A DNA stretch of 64,000 nt from assembly GCA_016946835.1 (NCBI GenBank), contig JACVTC010000055.1, positions 988,501 to 1,052,500 on the forward strand, read 5' to 3'. Below, one piece after another: positions 43,447 to 56,131 of this stretch. The position numbers and the translations under genes are program-made. Every line of letters begins with the position of its first letter. The first letter of the stretch is position 1. This DNA comes from Neocallimastix lanati (nom. inval.). Its lineage: Eukaryota; Neocallimastigomycota; Neocallimastigomycetes; Neocallimastigales; Neocallimastigaceae. The notes beneath the pieces are model-generated. The model had not been told where the DNA came from, did not search any database, and saw only the letters and a program-made list of their open reading frames with translations.

Positions 43447-45536
43447 TTATTCTGGATCTGGAATTGGAATTTCTGGGAAGTTAATTCCAATATCAATGTA
43501 ATAGTAACCTTTAATAGCATCAGCTGGTGGATCGAAAGATTTAATAGCTTCTTCAGCAACAACAGTTACACCAGAACCATCAGTTAAACGAATATCGATT
43601 GGAAGGTTGTATGGTCCAGTATCTTGTGGAGTAACCCAGACACCGTAACGTTCTTGTGGACGAGACATAGTGTAGTTTGGATCACGAATCATCTTAACCC
43701 ATTTACCTTCATCATTCTTAGCTTCAAGAACAGCAATAGCACCGAAACCAGCGGAGTTAACGACAGAGAAGGCGAACCAGTATGGACCAGCATCTTCACG
43801 AAGCCAGATGTACATATTACCTAACTTTGGACATGGAACTCTTCTGTATTTGTTTGGAATAACACCAGCTTCCATATGACCGTTGGAAGAACCGGATTGA
43901 AGACGAGCCATAGCAATATCAGAAAGATCAAGGTGAATACTGTCCTTTGGAACTGGACAACCATACTTGAAGTCAATTTCTTGACATTGATCCCATTCGG
44001 AACCACAACACCATTTACCATTAGCATTACATGGACAGGAATCAATAACAGAAAGAAGAACTGGTGGTTGGTAACCATCTTCTCCTGGTTTGTAGTCAGA
44101 ACCATCTGGCTTAGTCTTGTAAACTTCAAAACATTCACCACAAGATAAGTAGTTATCTTGATCACCTTCTAAAGCACCCCAGAATTGAGTGTAGTAGTTA
44201 CCTTGTGGAGCAGCAAAGTTACCACGATAGGTACGATCAGCTGGATCCTTACATAAAGTTGGATAAGCTTTACAGAAAGCATCACAAAGGGTAGCAAATT
44301 CACCAGTGTAGTTGTGATCTGAACCACAAACTTGGTATAAACCAAAACCACAAGCACCACCAAAGGTTAAACCAAAGTGAGTGGAACGGGAGTAATGGAA
44401 TTCATTTGGAATATCATAAAAGTCATATCCACGGTCACCAGATCTACAGGCAAAACTGTCAACAATCTTACAGTGTTCAGATTCAAGACCACCACAAGTA
44501 GCGCAACCTTGAGTAGAGTCTTCATTATCACAGTAGGTAGCACAGCATACATTATCAGTGAGAGCCCAAGAACCACAATTATTCTTTTCAGCTGGATATG
44601 GAGATTGTTTTCTGTTCTTATTGTAGTAAGAATCAGTAGAAGTGGAAGAAGTCTTAGTATTATTAGCTTTCTTGGTAGTAGTTGGTTCTTCTTTATCCTT
44701 ATCATTACCAGAAGTAGGTTTAATACCACACCAATCACCATTTTCTATACCCCACTTACCAAGATCATCTTCATAAGCAGATTCAATTCCACTAGAACAA
44801 CATGGATAACTTGGAAGAGACCAACATGTATCAGTTTCGCCAGTACTTATAATACCACACCTTTTAAATTATTTGAATTTAAAATATTTAAATTTTTTAT
44901 AATTAATTATATATTTATATATATATATATTTTATTTTATATTATTGTTCAATAAAAATTCATCTATTTCTTATAAATTATGTTAACATATATATTTATA
45001 TATATATATTACCAATTGTTATTTTCATAACCCCAATCGCCAGAAGCATCAGAATAAATAATTTCAGTATTACCAGAACAACATGGGTAATCTTTATATT
45101 TAAATATTTTTTTATTAAATTATTAATATTAATTATATTATTTTAGAGAAAGAATAATGATATATTAATTACATGTATTTTTAAATTTTATTTTTAATTT
45201 ACCTGGTTCAGACCAACATTTGGTTGCAGAAGAACCATTACATGAGCTTGGAATACCACACCATTCATCATTTTCAACACCCCAATCACCTTATTTTTTT
45301 TTAATATGTAATAGATATAAAAATATTAATTTAAATATTTAATAAAATTTATTTATTGAATACATCTATATAGTATAATAAAATAAATCCTTTTTATATA
45401 TATTACCAGTTTCATCTGTAGTAACTACTATACATCCATTACAGCAATTGTAGCCAAAGGCCTCAGCAGCACATGAAGCAGCTGAAACAGTTTTGTAAGT
45501 TAAAGCTGCTGCTAAAAGAGCAAAACTAAATTTCAT
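43447..45536 (-). CDS. Secreted triple-dockerin expansin-like protein, four exons, 569 aa
   Basis: Probable cellulosome subunit that loosens plant cell walls without hydrolysis. Minus-strand exons: 45536-45407, 45289-45203, 45091-45013 and 44860-43447, all introns GT-AG, 1710 nt. Residues 1-20 are a signal peptide ([19 protein letters not shown]). Three fungal dockerin (CBM10-like) modules follow, about 22-57, 68-103 and 111-146, each with Cys-Cys, then (G)xWGxEN and WCGI. A Thr/Ser/Lys linker spans about 146-180. After a Cys-rich part comes an expansin-like double-psi barrel with [35 protein letters not shown] (HFD-like, Phe to Leu) and YRRVPC. The end is an expansin C-terminal (CBM63-like) domain, about 430-569, with [20 protein letters not shown]. 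Dockerins bind scaffoldins in the extracellular complex. GH45 or swollenin relatives are alternatives, but the HxD and YRRVPC motifs favour expansin. Confidence 0.95.
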
Positions 45537-46326
45537 TGTATTATTTTTTTTTAAAAAAATAAGGATTACTACCTATATATTTTTCTATATTCAACCATTA
45601 TTAACATATGATTATAAATATATTTTTTAATTTGTTAAAAAATATATTAATAAATATTGTTTATTTAAAAATATTAATTTATGCCATTTTTATTTTTTAT
45701 ATAATATATATAATTGTTTAAAAAAATATATAAAAATATTTTTTATTTATTAGTATATTATTATTTTATTTATAATTCCAATAATTCCAAAATATTTTAT
45801 ATTTATATATCAATACTTTCATACTTTTTAAAAATTATGTATTACTAAAAGTTTTTTGATTTTAAATATTATAAAAAAAAAAAAAAAAGTTATAATCGTC
45901 AAGATTATAATTTTAAATCAAAAATAAATTATTTAAAAAATAAAAAAAAAAATATGAAATATAAAGATAAAAAGGATTATATAAATAGTTCAGATATTTA
46001 AAAAAAAAAATAATAATAATTTTGTTTAATATATTTTTGTCGGAACTTAACAAAAATAATAGAATTAATAATATATATATAAAATAAAATAAAATATATG
46101 AAATGTTCATTGAAAAATGAAAAAGAAAAATGAAATTAATTCTATATGTAATAGAGATTATAATCTATAATACACTATTATATATATAAATATGTATATA
46201 TAAATATGTTTAAAACAATTGAAATAATCTTATTGATTATTATTTGTCAATATCTACTATTTCAATATGAAACTTTATTAACTATTTAAAATATTGAATT
46301 TAAGTAATATAAGCTATAATTAATTA

Positions 46327-46455
46327 AATAATATAATATATTTAATGTATAATATATTTAATGTATAATATATTTAATGTATAATATATTCAATGTATAA
46401 TATATTTAATGTATAATATATTCAATATATAATATATTCAATGTATAATATATTC
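46327..46455. repeat. 16-bp tandem repeat (taatgtataatatatt)
   Basis: About eight units of aatatatttaatgtat, with t/c exchange (ttaatg or tcaatg) in some units. Confidence 0.88.
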
Positions 46456-46731
46456 ATATAATAATTTGTTTAATTCAAATAGAATTAATTAACCATTCAA
46501 ATACATGAAATTTATTATTTTTTTAAGAACGTATCAACTTTTAATTATAAAATATTTAAATTTAACCAATAATACTGATTCATTTTATTCTCTAACAATT
46601 TATATTATTAAACAGAAAGCATTTTTTTTTTTCTTTATTTGATTTTCATCTATAAATTTATTTATTGTTTAAAGTTTATTATTATTTAAATATTATGGGT
46701 TTATTAAAGTTCTATCATTTAATAAAGTTTA

Positions 46732-47097
46732 TTATTTATTATTTATTATTTATTATTTATTATTTATTATTTATTATTATTTATTATTTATTATTTATTA
46801 TTTATTATTTATTATTATTTATTATTTATTATTTATTATTTATTATTTATTATTTATTATTTATTATTTATTATTATTTATTATTTATTATTTATTATTT
46901 ATTATTTATTATTTATTATTTATTATTTATTATTTATTATTTATTATTTATTATTTATTATTTATTATTATTTATTATTTATTATTTATTATTTATTATT
47001 TATTATTTATTATTTATTATTTATTATTTATTATTTATTATTATTTATTATTTATTATTTATTATTTATTATTTATTATTTATTATTTATTATATTT
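46732..47097. repeat. TTATTTA heptanucleotide satellite
   Basis: About 50 units of the 7-bp motif ttattta. Insertions of att at intervals shift the phase. The same motif recurs at 49870-50350 and, as ttatttg, at about 29020-29075. Confidence 0.95.
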
Positions 47098-49039
47098 ATT
47101 AACCCATTATAATGTATTATAATGAACATAAAATATATTTATTTATTTATCGAGATATTCAATAATATATTATGAACAATAAATTTAATTGAATAAATAA
47201 TATTATTAATGTACAAGAGAAAAGATGACCTTTCATATTCAAAAAAGTAAAAACAATGCCATGAATGAAATAATAAGAATAATTATAATTATCCCATAAT
47301 ATATTTAATATTATTATATTCTTCACTGTATAATAATATTAAAAATAAAGATTTAAAATTACATATATAAAACTATATAATATATTAATTATATATATAT
47401 TAATTAAAATATATAAATAAAGAATAATAATAAAGAATAAAGAATATAATATAATCATCATCATAATAATAAGAGATTAAATAATAATAACAAACAAAAT
47501 ATTAATAAAAATTAATAAATTAATAATTACATTTAAATATTATAGTAATAGTTGATAATATTATATATATTGTTGTTATTAATGGTTAATATTCTTTCCT
47601 TAATCGTTTAATGTATAAAAAAAAATAGTTCATTTATTATAAAATATTTCACCTCCAACCAAAAAAATAAAAAATAAAAAATAAAAAAATAAAATAAAAG
47701 AGAATTTTTATAATTAATTATTAATTTCCTTTCTATTTCAATTAATAAAAATGAAGAGTACACTAGTTATTATTCACCCTTTTAAAATAAATATATAAAA
47801 TATTTCTATTTAAACTATATTTTTTTTATATTCTATTTGTATTTTATATTCGCTTTAACGAACAGAAATAAAATTTTGCAAAAAAAAAAAAAGTATAATA
47901 TAAAATATAATTGATAAATTTTAATCTTTATGGATAATTATATTCTGTTTTGATCCATATAAAAAAAAAAAAAAACTAAATTACATATTATTAACAGTGC
48001 TTTAATTCTTTTCTATTCCATTATTTAAAAGATTTTATTATCTTATTATTTTATTTTATTGTAAATATTTACTTATTTATAGAGCTTACCATAACTCTTC
48101 TTTTAATTTTAATTTTTTTAACCATTAAATATAAATATTAATAAAAATATCTCCTATTATATTTTATTTTTATTTTTTTTTTATTTTTATTTCTTTTTTT
48201 TTAATTGGATTTATTCATTTAATTTATAATTTTCAAAAATTTTTTATATGGGAAATTTATTTTTTTAATTTATTTTTTAATTAAATTTTGAAATAATCCA
48301 TTTTCAACCAAATTCATCATTTAATACCATAAAAGGTTAAACGGTCAATTCATTCTTTGATAATATATAACTTTATTTACTATTAAATGATGCTTAATTA
48401 AAAATATCCATATATATTAATATAAAAATAATTAATTTGGAATATATTGAAATAATATATTCACATATAAAACAATTTAAATGAAAAGGATCATCCTTAT
48501 ATTTCATGAAAATCTTTTTTTTTTCAATAATAAATATACTTCTAATATATTTTTTGTTATATTTATAAAATAAACTTTAAATCATAATAAAAAAATAATT
48601 AATTCGGATTAATTCTATATATTGAAATAAATATGTAAAAAAATTAAAATATAAAAAAACTATAATAGAGAAATAGTTTTTGTGGATTTTGAATAAGAAA
48701 TTATTATTTCTTTTGATATAAAATGAAATATTCAAACCTTAATTAATATAAAATTAGTTTTATTATTCAAACATAAATTAATGTCATAAATCAAATTTAA
48801 ATCTAATGATTTTACAACGATTTCAATATATGGCTTGATTTTATATATTAATTATATATTTAATTAATAATAAATTTTATAGCATAAATCAATGTTTTAA
48901 TTATATTCTTATCATTTTATATTTATATTTATATAGTTATTAAATATTTCCTTAAATAATAATTATTAATAGTTTATTCTAATCACAGGAACAATTAATT
49001 AAATAGTTAATTATAACTAAATAACATAAAAATAAAGCA

Positions 49040-49250
49040 TTTCTCTGAATTAAGAGAATAGCTGAGCTGTAGTCGTCGTTGTTAAGTAAAAGTTAAGATT
49101 AAAAGTTATATTATGTTAAGTTAGTTTGTAATTAAAAGTATAAGAAAGTTGTTAAATATTCTTTTTAATTATATGTAGTTTTTATATAAAATTAAATAAA
49201 TAAATAAATAATAAATTAATAAATTTAATAAATAAATCCCAACAAAAGTA
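49040..49250. mobile_element. Possible solo LTR or SINE remnant
   Basis: A small patch of more complex sequence (gagctgtagtcgtcgttgtt, then aagtaaaagttaagatt) is followed by AT-rich sequence ending cccaaca. A TGTTAAG...CCAACA frame could be an LTR, but I see no second copy, duplication or internal domain. Weak call. Confidence 0.25.
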
Positions 49251-49430
49251 CATCGAACTTTTGAGTTGTATATCACTTTTTATTGTATTGTATTTTAAAA
49301 GTCTTATATAGTTATAAATCATCTACATGTAAGTTGCTTTATTAAATATCTATATTATAATAAAATAGTTTTCAAAGGATGAATATAAGAAAATAAAAAA
49401 GTTATGAGTGATAATAGATAAGGGAGGTAT

Positions 49431-50553
49431 GCAATCGAGCATTTCTCAAAATATGGCTTAAAATATTTTTATAAAATAAACATATAAATAAATAAATAAA
49501 AAATATTAAATAAAAAAAATAAATATGTTAAAAATTGTTTTACTATTACCCTTTCATATTTTATCTTAATTTCTATCAATTTTTAGTTTTATTTTATTAT
49601 TAAATTTTTAATAAAATAAAAAAAATATATATTATTGATATTAATCATAAAAAAACTATAAAATATTGATATTCTATATATATAATTATTTATTCATAAT
49701 AAATAATATATAATTTTTTAATATAAAAATTATGAAGTATATATGAAATTATTTTATTACTGCTTAATATTTGAAATATTTATATTTATTCTGAATAAAA
49801 AATTAGTGTTAATTATTCAATTTTTTTTTATTAGAAGAATAAAATATTTATTTATATATTTATACTATTTTTATTAATTATTTATTATTTATTATTTATT
49901 ATTTATACATTTACTATTTTTATTTATTATTTATTATTTATTATTTATTATTTATACATTTACTATTTTTATTTATTATTTATTATTTATTATTTATTAT
50001 TTATTATTTATTATTTATTTATTTATTATTTATTATTTATTTATTTATTATTTATTATTTATTATTTATTATTTATTATTTATTATTTATTTTTTATTAT
50101 TTATTATTTATTATTTATTATTTATTATTTATTTTTTATTATTTATTATTTATTATTTATTATTTAATTATTTATTATTTAATTATTTATTATTCATTAT
50201 TTATTATTCAATTATTTATTATTTATTATTTATTATTCAATTATTTATTATTTATTATTTATTATTTATTATTTATTATTTATTATTTGTTATTTATTAT
50301 TTATTATTTATTATTTATTATTTATTATTTATTATTTATTATTTATTTATTATTATTTATTTAAAAATAATTTATAATAAAATATTTAAATACTTATTTA
50401 CTTATTTCAAAAATGATTTTTATTATTTATTTAATTATTTATTTAATTATTTATTTAATTATTTATTATTGGTTAAAAAAATATATAATGTGGCAATTAA
50501 TTAAAAATATAAGCCACATTTCGAAATGGACAATTGCGAAATGATACACATTC
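49431..50553. mobile_element. Possible larger inverted-repeat element
   Basis: The left end gcaatcgagcatttctcaaa and then atatggctta (49431-49460) is an imperfect reverse complement of the right end taagccacatttcgaaatgg followed by acaattgcgaaatg (50510-50543). The same motif bounds the 223-bp element at 28721. The interior is AT-rich with TTATTTA arrays and no coding sequence. The two ends may also be independent insertions. Confidence 0.35.
49870..50350. repeat. TTATTTA satellite block, second array
   Basis: Heptanucleotide units of ttattta, interspersed with tatacatttactatttt (two copies) and ttattcaatta variants. A related shorter array lies at 50875-50995. Confidence 0.93.
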
Positions 50554-51294
50554 AATAGATAAATGTATTAAGATACAATTATATACTAATGGATTGTCAC
50601 CCAAAAATTTTATATATAAAACTTAGATATTTAATTTATATTTAAAACAAAATAAAAAAAATTATTATTATATACATTAATAGGATTGAATTAAAACTTT
50701 ATTTTTATTTGCTTTGCCATTCACCACACAATAATAATTAATATTAATATTGCTATATTAATACAAAATTAACATTTAATTGCATTTCATATTAAAAGGT
50801 AATTTTCATGTTACACAATTCTTTTTATAGATTTAATAATTATAAATTATTTATTTATTTTATTTATTTATTTTCATATTATTTATTATTTATTATTCAA
50901 TTATTTATTATTTAATATTCAATTATTTAATATTCAATTATTTATTATTCAATTATTTATTATTTAATATTCAATTATTTATTATTCAATTATAAAATTT
51001 ATTTTAATACCAAAAAAAGTAAATTATTTCTTGGTTACTTCTGAAAAACCAATTTAGGAAAAGAATAACAGAAAGGAAAAAAGAAATAATAAAAACTGAA
51101 ATTAATTATTAAAATTATTTTAATATTAACCATTTTGAGAAAATATATTAAAATTTTAAATTATTCTCTGATACAACTTTGTTTACAACAAAATCTTTAT
51201 TTATTTATTACTTATCTTTTAATACTTAACTCTATTTATGATTTTATTATTATTATTATTATTATTTATTTGATTATATAGATCTATTATTTTT
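50554..51294. other. Gene-free A/T-rich DNA
   Basis: AT-rich with TTATTCAATTA repeats (50890-50995). No coding sequence recognised. Confidence 0.6.
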
Positions 51295-51660
51295 AAGATT
51301 TCTGATTAATGGGAATTCTTATTCCTGATTAAGATTTGAATTGACAATCTGAAAAGAAATTACGGTCTTCTCCTTCAGAGGCATTGGCCCTGCAAGCTTG
51401 TCTTACTGCATTTTCAGTGTTGTCGCTCCTGGTTAGTTTGTGTTTATACTTTAGGAATAGCAACCCTTGTTGTGTACTAGCTCGAGGCATAATTTCTTTA
51501 AAAAGAGCCGTAGATCGCACCAAGAATGTCTTTTTAGAACAATCAACAGAAATTATTTGGTTCTTAAACAAAACATCCCACTCCTTTTTATCATTTAAAT
51601 TAATAATATCTACATTTCTTCCACTAAGAAAGAAGTTTTATAATCGGTACCAGGTCACAT
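51295..51660 (-). mobile_element. LINE-D subtype relic
   Basis: The minus-strand open piece (51571-51329) reads FKNQIISVDCSKKTFLVRST ... YKHKLTRSDNTENAVRQACR and ends DCQFKS and a stop. It is the best preserved member of the subtype found upstream of transporter copies 2-4. Its end, near 51300, reads gattcctgattaagatttga. It is a fragment without start or catalytic domain. Confidence 0.7.
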
Positions 51661-51721
51661 ATATTTTATTATAAATAAATAAATCCTCCTTAATAGAAAC
51701 TACATAAAAACTACAAAATAA

Positions 51722-51734
<13 letters not shown>

Positions 51735-51756
<22 letters not shown>

Positions 51757-52779
51757 CGGAAGCAAAAATTGTTTCATTTTTATTAATTAAATAGTTAATA
51801 AAATACATGTAATAAAAAAAATAATAAAAGAATAAACGAAAAAACATAAAATAAAATAAAATAATGGTATAATGTATTTTAGTTTCATTTAATTAATATC
51901 AATAAGATTTCACAAGAAGGTTAAATTACTGTAGTACAATAATTATTTTTAACTTCACAATGTTAATCATAATTTTAAGATACGAAATTATGTTGCGCTA
52001 GCTGCTGCCCTGTCTTACTGTTTCTTAAGCATTGACGCTCTTGGTAGTAGTAGGATTAGATTTGAACCTATTGAACAAAGATCATTGCTTGCCAATAACA
52101 ATAAGTATAATCGATTGAAAAAGAGCTGCAGCAGAATAAGCACCTGATTTCATCTGTCACCTAAATAGATTCCTTCCATTCCTTTGTACTGTTATTAATA
52201 CTTCTTCCCCCAAGAAGGAAATTAAACACTTTTTCACACACACTAGAATCAACATACAAATTATTTTTAATACTATTACTAACATTACTAATTATACTAT
52301 TACTAATATTATTATAACAATTATTACTAAAACTATTATTACTATTACTATTATTACTATTACTATTATCATTATTACTATTAACGTTATCAATTGTTAG
52401 GCTGCCACGGTTAAAAGCGTTATATAGGAATAAAATTTTATCATTGACTTTACTACGAATATGATTGAAAAATGGACAATCAATTAACCAATGCTTTATC
52501 CATTGTTTATTACTTTTACAACAGGAACAATAATTAGGACATACTTGATCTATTATTTTTTGCAGCTTTAGAAATTCCAGCATCTAATCTATATCCGCTT
52601 CGTGCACTCAATAGTCAATAGAAACCATTTAATAAATCAAGATATTCATAGCAAAGTTTTATATAATCTGATGTTTCTTCGAATCTGTTTTTGTCATAAA
52701 ATTCAGTTTTAATAGAACTGATTTTCATATCTCTTTTTCCAACAAAAATCCTTGATTTCTTTATACCTCTTTTCTCTAG

Positions 52780-52785
<6 letters not shown>
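51735..52785 (-). mobile_element. LINE-D relic with zinc finger and A-tail
   Basis: Minus-strand order: a run reading KRGIKKSRIFVGKRDMKIS (about 52765-52710), LLSARSGYRLDAGISKAA, then the finger CPNYCSCCKSNKQWIKHWLI followed by DCPFF (about 52545-52475), which is a zf-RVT-type C-C-H-C. A Ser/Asn tract follows, then VFNFLLGGRSINNSTKEWKE (about 52232-52170). The C-terminal part is broken, and the 3' end reads tgcttccgtt then poly(A) (T-run 51737-51754). It is a relative of the young insertion at 42026. The Ser/Asn tract (NSNNDNSNSNNSNS-like) is a microsatellite expansion inside the ORF. Confidence 0.8.
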
Positions 52786-52818
<33 letters not shown>

Positions 52819-53130
52819 CTTAGAGAAAACTTTTTTTAATTTATAATAATAATAAAATTACATGATTTAAATGAAAAATAATAAATAAAATACATGAAAT
52901 AAAATATTATATATTATAAAATTATAAAAATACGCTAGAAACAATAGTTTCTAATTTTTCCCATTCATCGATGATAACATCACGTCCATTATTACGAGTA
53001 ATAATTTCAGTATTAGGGTTATCAAACGAATCTGTATCAGATCTATCCATGCCCTTATCATTTCGACGTCGATGCTCTTAGCAACAGTAGATTCAATAGA
53101 TTCAACGTTTACGATTAAGAGTTCTTCTTT
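52786..53130 (-). mobile_element. LINE relic, third subtype, with A-tail
   Basis: The minus strand reads RSDTDSFDNPNTEIITRNNG (about 53043-52985) then DEWEKLETIVSSVFL and a stop, a 3' UTR, tctctaagtct and a poly(A) run (T-run 52788-52815). The tail abuts the LINE-D relic, so this copy probably inserted there. Homologous to 34470-34801. Confidence 0.7.
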
Positions 53131-53528
53131 CTTAAATTTATCAAATATTAAAATTTAAAACTGTTTTAATTTATAATTTATAATTTATGGGTTTAACTTA
53201 ACAAATTTAAGAGACGCAAGGACTTAATAATACAAATATCATAAAATAGATAATAAAAGTAATAGAGGAATATATTTATTTTTTTAATCTTCATTTTATT
53301 ATAATTTATTTATTTTTATTATTTATTATAATTTTTTTTTTCTTTTTTAAATAAAAATTAAATTAGATAATAATATACTTTAAGAATTACTGAATGATTC
53401 ACATAATACTTCTATATTGTTACATATAATAATTTAAATAAAAAAATAATTTTTTTTAAATAAATAAGAAAATCATTAAATTAGTTTTTAATATTATTTA
53501 ATTGTGAAATTAACAATATGTTATATAC

Positions 53529-53559
<31 letters not shown>

Positions 53560-54228
53560 CAAAAACAAATTATAAATGAAATAAATAATACTTATTTAAT
53601 AAAAATATATTATTCAATTTCATTATAATTTAATAAATAAATAAATATATATTATAAATATATATATAAAATAATAATAAATATAAAATCAAAAATAAAA
53701 AAAGAAAAATAATGATAATAAAAAATATAAAAATAATAATAATAAAATAAATCAGTTTTACAACTTTAAAATATTTTTTCTTTAATAAAAAAAAAGAAAG
53801 AAAAAAGAAAAAAAAAAAAATTATATATTATCAATTTTTTTTATGTAATTTAATATAAATATAAATAATAATTTTCTTATTTATGATATATTATTGTATA
53901 TTATACTTTTTTTTTTTTTCCTTTTTTTTAGTAGTATTGAAATCATTATTTATATTTTCTATTAAGTATAGTAATATATTTATAAATAATAATAATTCTG
54001 ATATATATGTGAATATTATAAATATTATACAATTTAAATTATGGTATTCATTAATTTAAATAATTGATATGATAATATATAATTTTTTTTTTTTTTAAAA
54101 AAAATAAAGAAAAAAGAGATAAAATAGTATTATAGTTTTTAAAATTTGTAATTTTTTTTGTTTCGATTTGGTTTTTGTTGTTATATTTGGGTTAATATTG
54201 TTTTTTAATTATTTATTATACCTTCCAT
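53131..54228. other. A/T-rich 3' flank of the kinase gene
   Basis: A/T homopolymers and TA runs with no coding sequence seen. Confidence 0.65.
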
Positions 54229-55779
54229 TTATGCTTTTTTTGATACGTTATTCCAATCGTATTGATGATCATTTACAAATCCACAATCTTTAAATACTTT
54301 TAGAATTGAATCATATAATTTATTATAATCTTTTTCATCAAATGGAATATCTCGTTTTCTTGAAACAGTTAAGAAATTGTATAATAAATTACATATTGGT
54401 TCATATTCAGTTCCTATTATTATTATAAACATTTTTTTTTTTTTTAAATGAAAATAATTATAAATATAATTTAATATAAAAAAAATTTTTTTTTTTTGTA
54501 AAGTTTATTAAAATTCATTATCCAATTAATTTTTTTTGTTATAATTTTATATTATTATAATAAAAAAAATTTTATATAAAATAATAATAACCTCTTAATT
54601 CTAAGAAAAAGTTGTATATATTTGAATCAGTTTTAGCAGCAACAATCTCACTATGAGTTTTAAATAATCCCCATGGTAATCCTAGTTTACCACCTTTTAG
54701 GAAATACATCATAACATATCCTATGGATTCAATATCATCTTGGAATGATGGACCTTATATATATATATATAATTTATATGAATTTTTAATTATCTTTTTT
54801 TATTTTTATTTAAAAAATATTAAAGGATATATTCTAATTAATTTTTAATAATAATATAAATTAAAAAAAAAAATTATCATACAAATTGTTCCTTGTGATT
54901 GAATTGCTTGTGACATGAATAATGGTGTTCCAGTTTGACCTGGTAATTTAACATTTGGTGCTGTAGCATATCCAAAATCAATTAGATATATCTTATTTTT
55001 AAGATCAACCATAAAGTTGGATGGTTTTATATCGACATGTACTAAAATTAAAAAAAGAAAAATATATATATATATATATATATTATTATTATTAATTTCT
55101 CAAATGGAAAAAAAATTACAATAATAATATAACAATTAAATAATATATTTTACCTAATCCTGTTGAAGTGTAGAATTCTTTTGTTAATCTCATTAACTCC
55201 ATTAAAACCATTAGCATTGTTTTTAATGAGAAATAATGACCACAGGATTCAAATTTTTGAGTTAAATTTTCTCCTTGTATATATTCCATTAAAAGGAAAC
55301 GTTGTTTTGGACATGATGAATAGATTTTTGGAGTGTAATCTTTTATTATCATTATTATTATTATAAAAATTATATATATATATATATTTTAAAAAAATAA
55401 AAAAGAAAAGAAAAAAAAAAAGTTAATGAAATAAATTTAATTTATTTTAAAAAAAAAATTTTTTTAATAAATAAAATATATATAAATTAAAATATTAAAT
55501 TATAGAATGGGTTCATATTTATCTAAATTCAATATATACAATAATTATTACCACATGCAGTATTGTCCATTAAATATTTCATGGTAGTAGTTTCAGCATA
55601 AAATACTTTTTTGTTTTTAATAAATTTAATGGCACAATACTTATATGGTTGCTTTTTACCACTGACACATTGAGCTAGATATACTTCTCCACAACCACCT
55701 TTTCCTAATTGTTTCAATATTTTCCAGGTGATACTACCATCATCAGATATAATCTATTATGATAATAATAATAATAATA

Positions 55780-55818
<39 letters not shown>

Positions 55819-56095
55819 GTAATAATAATAATATTTTTTTTTAATAAATTATTAAATTTATTAGTATAGTGAATTTATTTATTAAATAATTAATTAATTA
55901 CATTTATTATATAATAAATTCATATATTTATATTTATATATATATATATATATTTACCTCTTGACCACTGGCAATTCTCTTTGTACTGGAATGCTTTCTT
56001 TTTAAAGTTATGTTATTTTGGTTTTGATTGGGTTCAATTCCAGAATTAACATTTGGTATTTGATAGTTAGCCGTTGGATTTTGTATTTTCAAATG

Positions 56096-56131
<36 letters not shown>

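Larger units (their letters stand above)
45537..49030. other. Gene-free A/T-rich DNA
   Basis: About 3.5 kb with no supported gene. It holds the expansin-like gene's upstream region and two satellite blocks listed separately. The rest is A/T homopolymers and TA-rich sequence. The 145-codon open stretch at 46665-47102 is just a translated TTATTTA satellite. Confidence 0.7.

Noticed and set aside
43821-44955. Several open frames on both strands over the expansin-like gene
   Set aside because: Shadows. The true frame carries the dockerin and expansin motifs and splices cleanly to the upstream exons.
46665-47102. 145-codon open frame of repeated FIIYYLL
   Set aside because: It is the translation of the TTATTTA satellite and reflects the absence of stops in that frame, not a gene.
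46732-50350. CRISPR-like regular repeats
   Set aside because: The units are contiguous satellites without unique spacers, in a eukaryotic genome.
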